From positions 1-22,801 of the IMG/VR virus record IMGVR_UViG_3300031806_000086: DNA of 22,801 nucleotides; one strand, given 5' to 3'. Position 1 is the stretch's first letter; every line of letters starts with the position of its first letter. Under the pieces are notes generated by a model. It saw only the letters and a program-made list of their open reading frames with translations, was not told where the DNA came from and made no database searches. Below, piece after piece: positions 21,314-22,801 of this stretch. This DNA comes from a virus. Position numbers and translations under genes: made by a program.

Positions 21314-22801
21314 ATGCGACGCAGAGAAGTATTTATCATAACTAAATTTGCAAGAAGATACGACAAAACCACAGGCACCTTCAAAATTAACATAAGCTAC
21401 AAAACGAAAACCGACATAACCGATCGAACCATCGCTGTCTCAGAGGCTTTTGGACTTGGCGTTGATGACTATCGAGATTTCACTATTTATGACAATGTAG
21501 AATTAAAGATTTCACCTGCAGACATCGTCTACATAACAGGGGATTCTGGATCAGGCAAGAGTGTTCTGCTGAAGGCGTTGGAGGAGGACCTGGGGTTCCA
21601 AGCGATCAACATAACCAGCACGACTGTGGACCCAGATAAACCCCTCATCGACACCGTTGGCGAAACACTTGAAGAGGGTTTGGAGTTTCTAAGTCGAGTA
21701 GGCTTAAACGATGCTTTCCTTTTTGTGCGTCGTTACAACCAGCTGAGCGATGGACAGAAGTATCGCTACAGAATCGCAAAAATGATTGAGGCTGGGAAGC
21801 AGTATTGGGTCATGGACGAATTCTGCAGCACACTGGATCGGGACACCGCGAAAGTCGTAGCGTTTAATGTTCAGAGACTGGCGAGACAAGAGGGCAAGGC
21901 TGTTCTGGCGGCAACCACCCACACAGACCTCTTTGAGGATCTAAAGCCTTCGGTTCACGTCCACAAGAGGTTTGGTAGGGAAATTGAGGTCAGGTATTTT
22001 CCTAACGAAGTCAACAAAGCCTGCTCTTTTGTTAGGGAGATGTACGTCGCGGAGGGGTCTAGACGAGACTATGAAAAGTTGGCTGGGTTCCATTATAGGG
22101 ATGCTAGAGGCTTGGCTGCCGCCCAAAAGATTTTCGTTTTGAAGCGAAGGGATGAAACTGTTGGCGTTATTGTTTACAAGTATCCTCCTATCACAACCTT
22201 TGGGAGACACAAAGCCTTTGGCAGAAGCCTCTCCGTTGAGGAGATAAACCGTAACCTATCGTTAATCTCACGTGCAATTGTCCATCCGAAATACCGCACA
22301 ATCGGACTGGGCGTCAAGCTGGTCAAGGAAACACTGCCCTTAGCAGATAAGCCCTACGTCGAAACAGTTGCGGTGATGGCGAAGTACAACCGCTTCTTCG
22401 AGAGAGCAGGAATGGAGAAGATTGCAGAATCAACGCCGTCAAAATATGTTTTAGAGGCTATTGAAAAACTGCGATCCTTAGGGTTCAACCCAATCCTGCT
22501 TTCAAGCGAGAAAACCAACATGCGAAGGCTAAAGAAAATGCCGAAGAAGGAGGTTGAAGAGGTAAAAACCGTCTTAAAGACTTTGTGTAAACGAGAACGG
22601 GGATATGGAAGGCGCCTGTTAAAGACTAAGAGCGTCTTTCCGAAGCCAGAGGAAGCAGGGAAGGTGATAGACGAAACTAGCTTAGAGAAGCTGGCGAAAA
22701 CCCTTAGAATTTTAAGCTTCCTAGCTCAAACGAAAGTCTATTTAATTTGGAGGAAAAAGCTAAGGACGAGTCGAAATGATTCTTTAGCCCAAATGTTGTA
22801 G
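21314..22801 (+). CDS. ABC-type ATPase fused to a GNAT acetyltransferase domain (COG2401-like)
   Basis: 495 residues, complete; its TAG is the last codon of the window. Residues about 1-225 are a soluble ABC ATPase: Walker A GDSGSGKS (76-83), a signature LSDGQ (144-148), Walker B YWVMDEF (164-170) and the switch His203 (THTD). There are no membrane helices, so it is not a transporter. Residues about 228-380 form a GNAT-like domain with the acetyl-CoA motif AIVHPKYRTIGLGVKLV (321-337) and MAKYNRFFERAGM near its end; the rest is charged and helical. This pair of domains defines COG2401, seen mainly in archaea and of unproven function. It begins two bases after the terminase stop codon's first base-pair set (TAGATG), so it is in the packaging operon and may act in packaging, DNA handling or modification. 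Confidence 0.85.
   Translation: MRRREVFIITKFARRYDKTTGTFKINISYKTKTDITDRTIAVSEAFGLGVDDYRDFTIYDNVELKISPADIVYITGDSGSGKSVLLKALEEDLGFQAINITSTTVDPDKPLIDTVGETLEEGLEFLSRVGLNDAFLFVRRYNQLSDGQKYRYRIAKMIEAGKQYWVMDEFCSTLDRDTAKVVAFNVQRLARQEGKAVLAATTHTDLFEDLKPSVHVHKRFGREIEVRYFPNEVNKACSFVREMYVAEGSRRDYEKLAGFHYRDARGLAAAQKIFVLKRRDETVGVIVYKYPPITTFGRHKAFGRSLSVEEINRNLSLISRAIVHPKYRTIGLGVKLVKETLPLADKPYVETVAVMAKYNRFFERAGMEKIAESTPSKYVLEAIEKLRSLGFNPILLSSEKTNMRRLKKMPKKEVEEVKTVLKTLCKRERGYGRRLLKTKSVFPKPEEAGKVIDETSLEKLAKTLRILSFLAQTKVYLIWRKKLRTSRNDSLAQML

Noticed and set aside
22039-22051. 13-base match to part of the protease-gene palindrome
   Set aside because: A few 13-base repeats are expected by chance in a window of this size, and no palindrome is formed here.

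Overview
The window reads as archaeal DNA carrying most of the virion-assembly half of a tailed (HK97-fold, siphovirus-like) virus or provirus. Archaeal signs are TATA-like A/T boxes about 45 bases before several starts, GGTGA/GGAGG ribosome sites with many TTG and GTG starts, small winged-helix proteins, secreted CARDB and PKD proteins, and an ABC-ATPase/acetyltransferase fusion of the mainly archaeal COG2401 type. I cannot place the host; an uncultured Thermoproteota (Bathyarchaeia-like) or Euryarchaeota lineage is only a guess. There is no integrase, replication gene, tRNA or CRISPR array in view.

Left part (1-3738): A/T-rich, mixed strands, not obviously viral. It holds a truncated membrane protein and a winged-helix protein (minus), two small conserved-looking proteins around a divergent promoter, an HD-domain phosphohydrolase broken by a one-base frameshift, and an unrecognised minus-strand gene that may be coupled to a small upstream ORF without a standard start.

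Head module (3739-6300): prohead protease, decoration protein, a 21-codon CxxC ORF and the major capsid protein. Fibre and cargo (6351-9791): a small protein, a beta-propeller fibre, a zinc-ribbon protein, a winged-helix protein and a secreted metzincin-like protease. Neck (10028-14974): head-tail adaptor, a head-closure protein with a large alpha/alpha-toroid domain, then a 2.15 kb insertion carrying a minus-strand PKD surface protein, then the tail-terminator protein. The insertion left a broken copy of the start of the terminator gene, and its right end carries a second copy of the 106-bp terminator/promoter segment found upstream of the adaptor gene.

Tail (14992-19554): tail tube, tail assembly chaperones joined by an A-AAA-AAC -1 frameshift site, a gp10-like protein, a very short tape measure, a hub protein with an inserted carbohydrate-binding-like domain, a small protein and a holin-like membrane protein. 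Packaging (19561-22801): small and large terminase, then the ABC-ATPase/GNAT fusion, whose stop codon is the last base. No portal gene is visible; it may lie beyond the right edge.

Together the genes build a capsid and a short non-contractile tail. Sugar-binding or glycosidase-like folds recur in the fibre, neck, terminator and hub, and two secreted or surface cargo genes sit between structural operons. This suggests a virus that deals with a glycan- or glycoprotein-rich cell surface.
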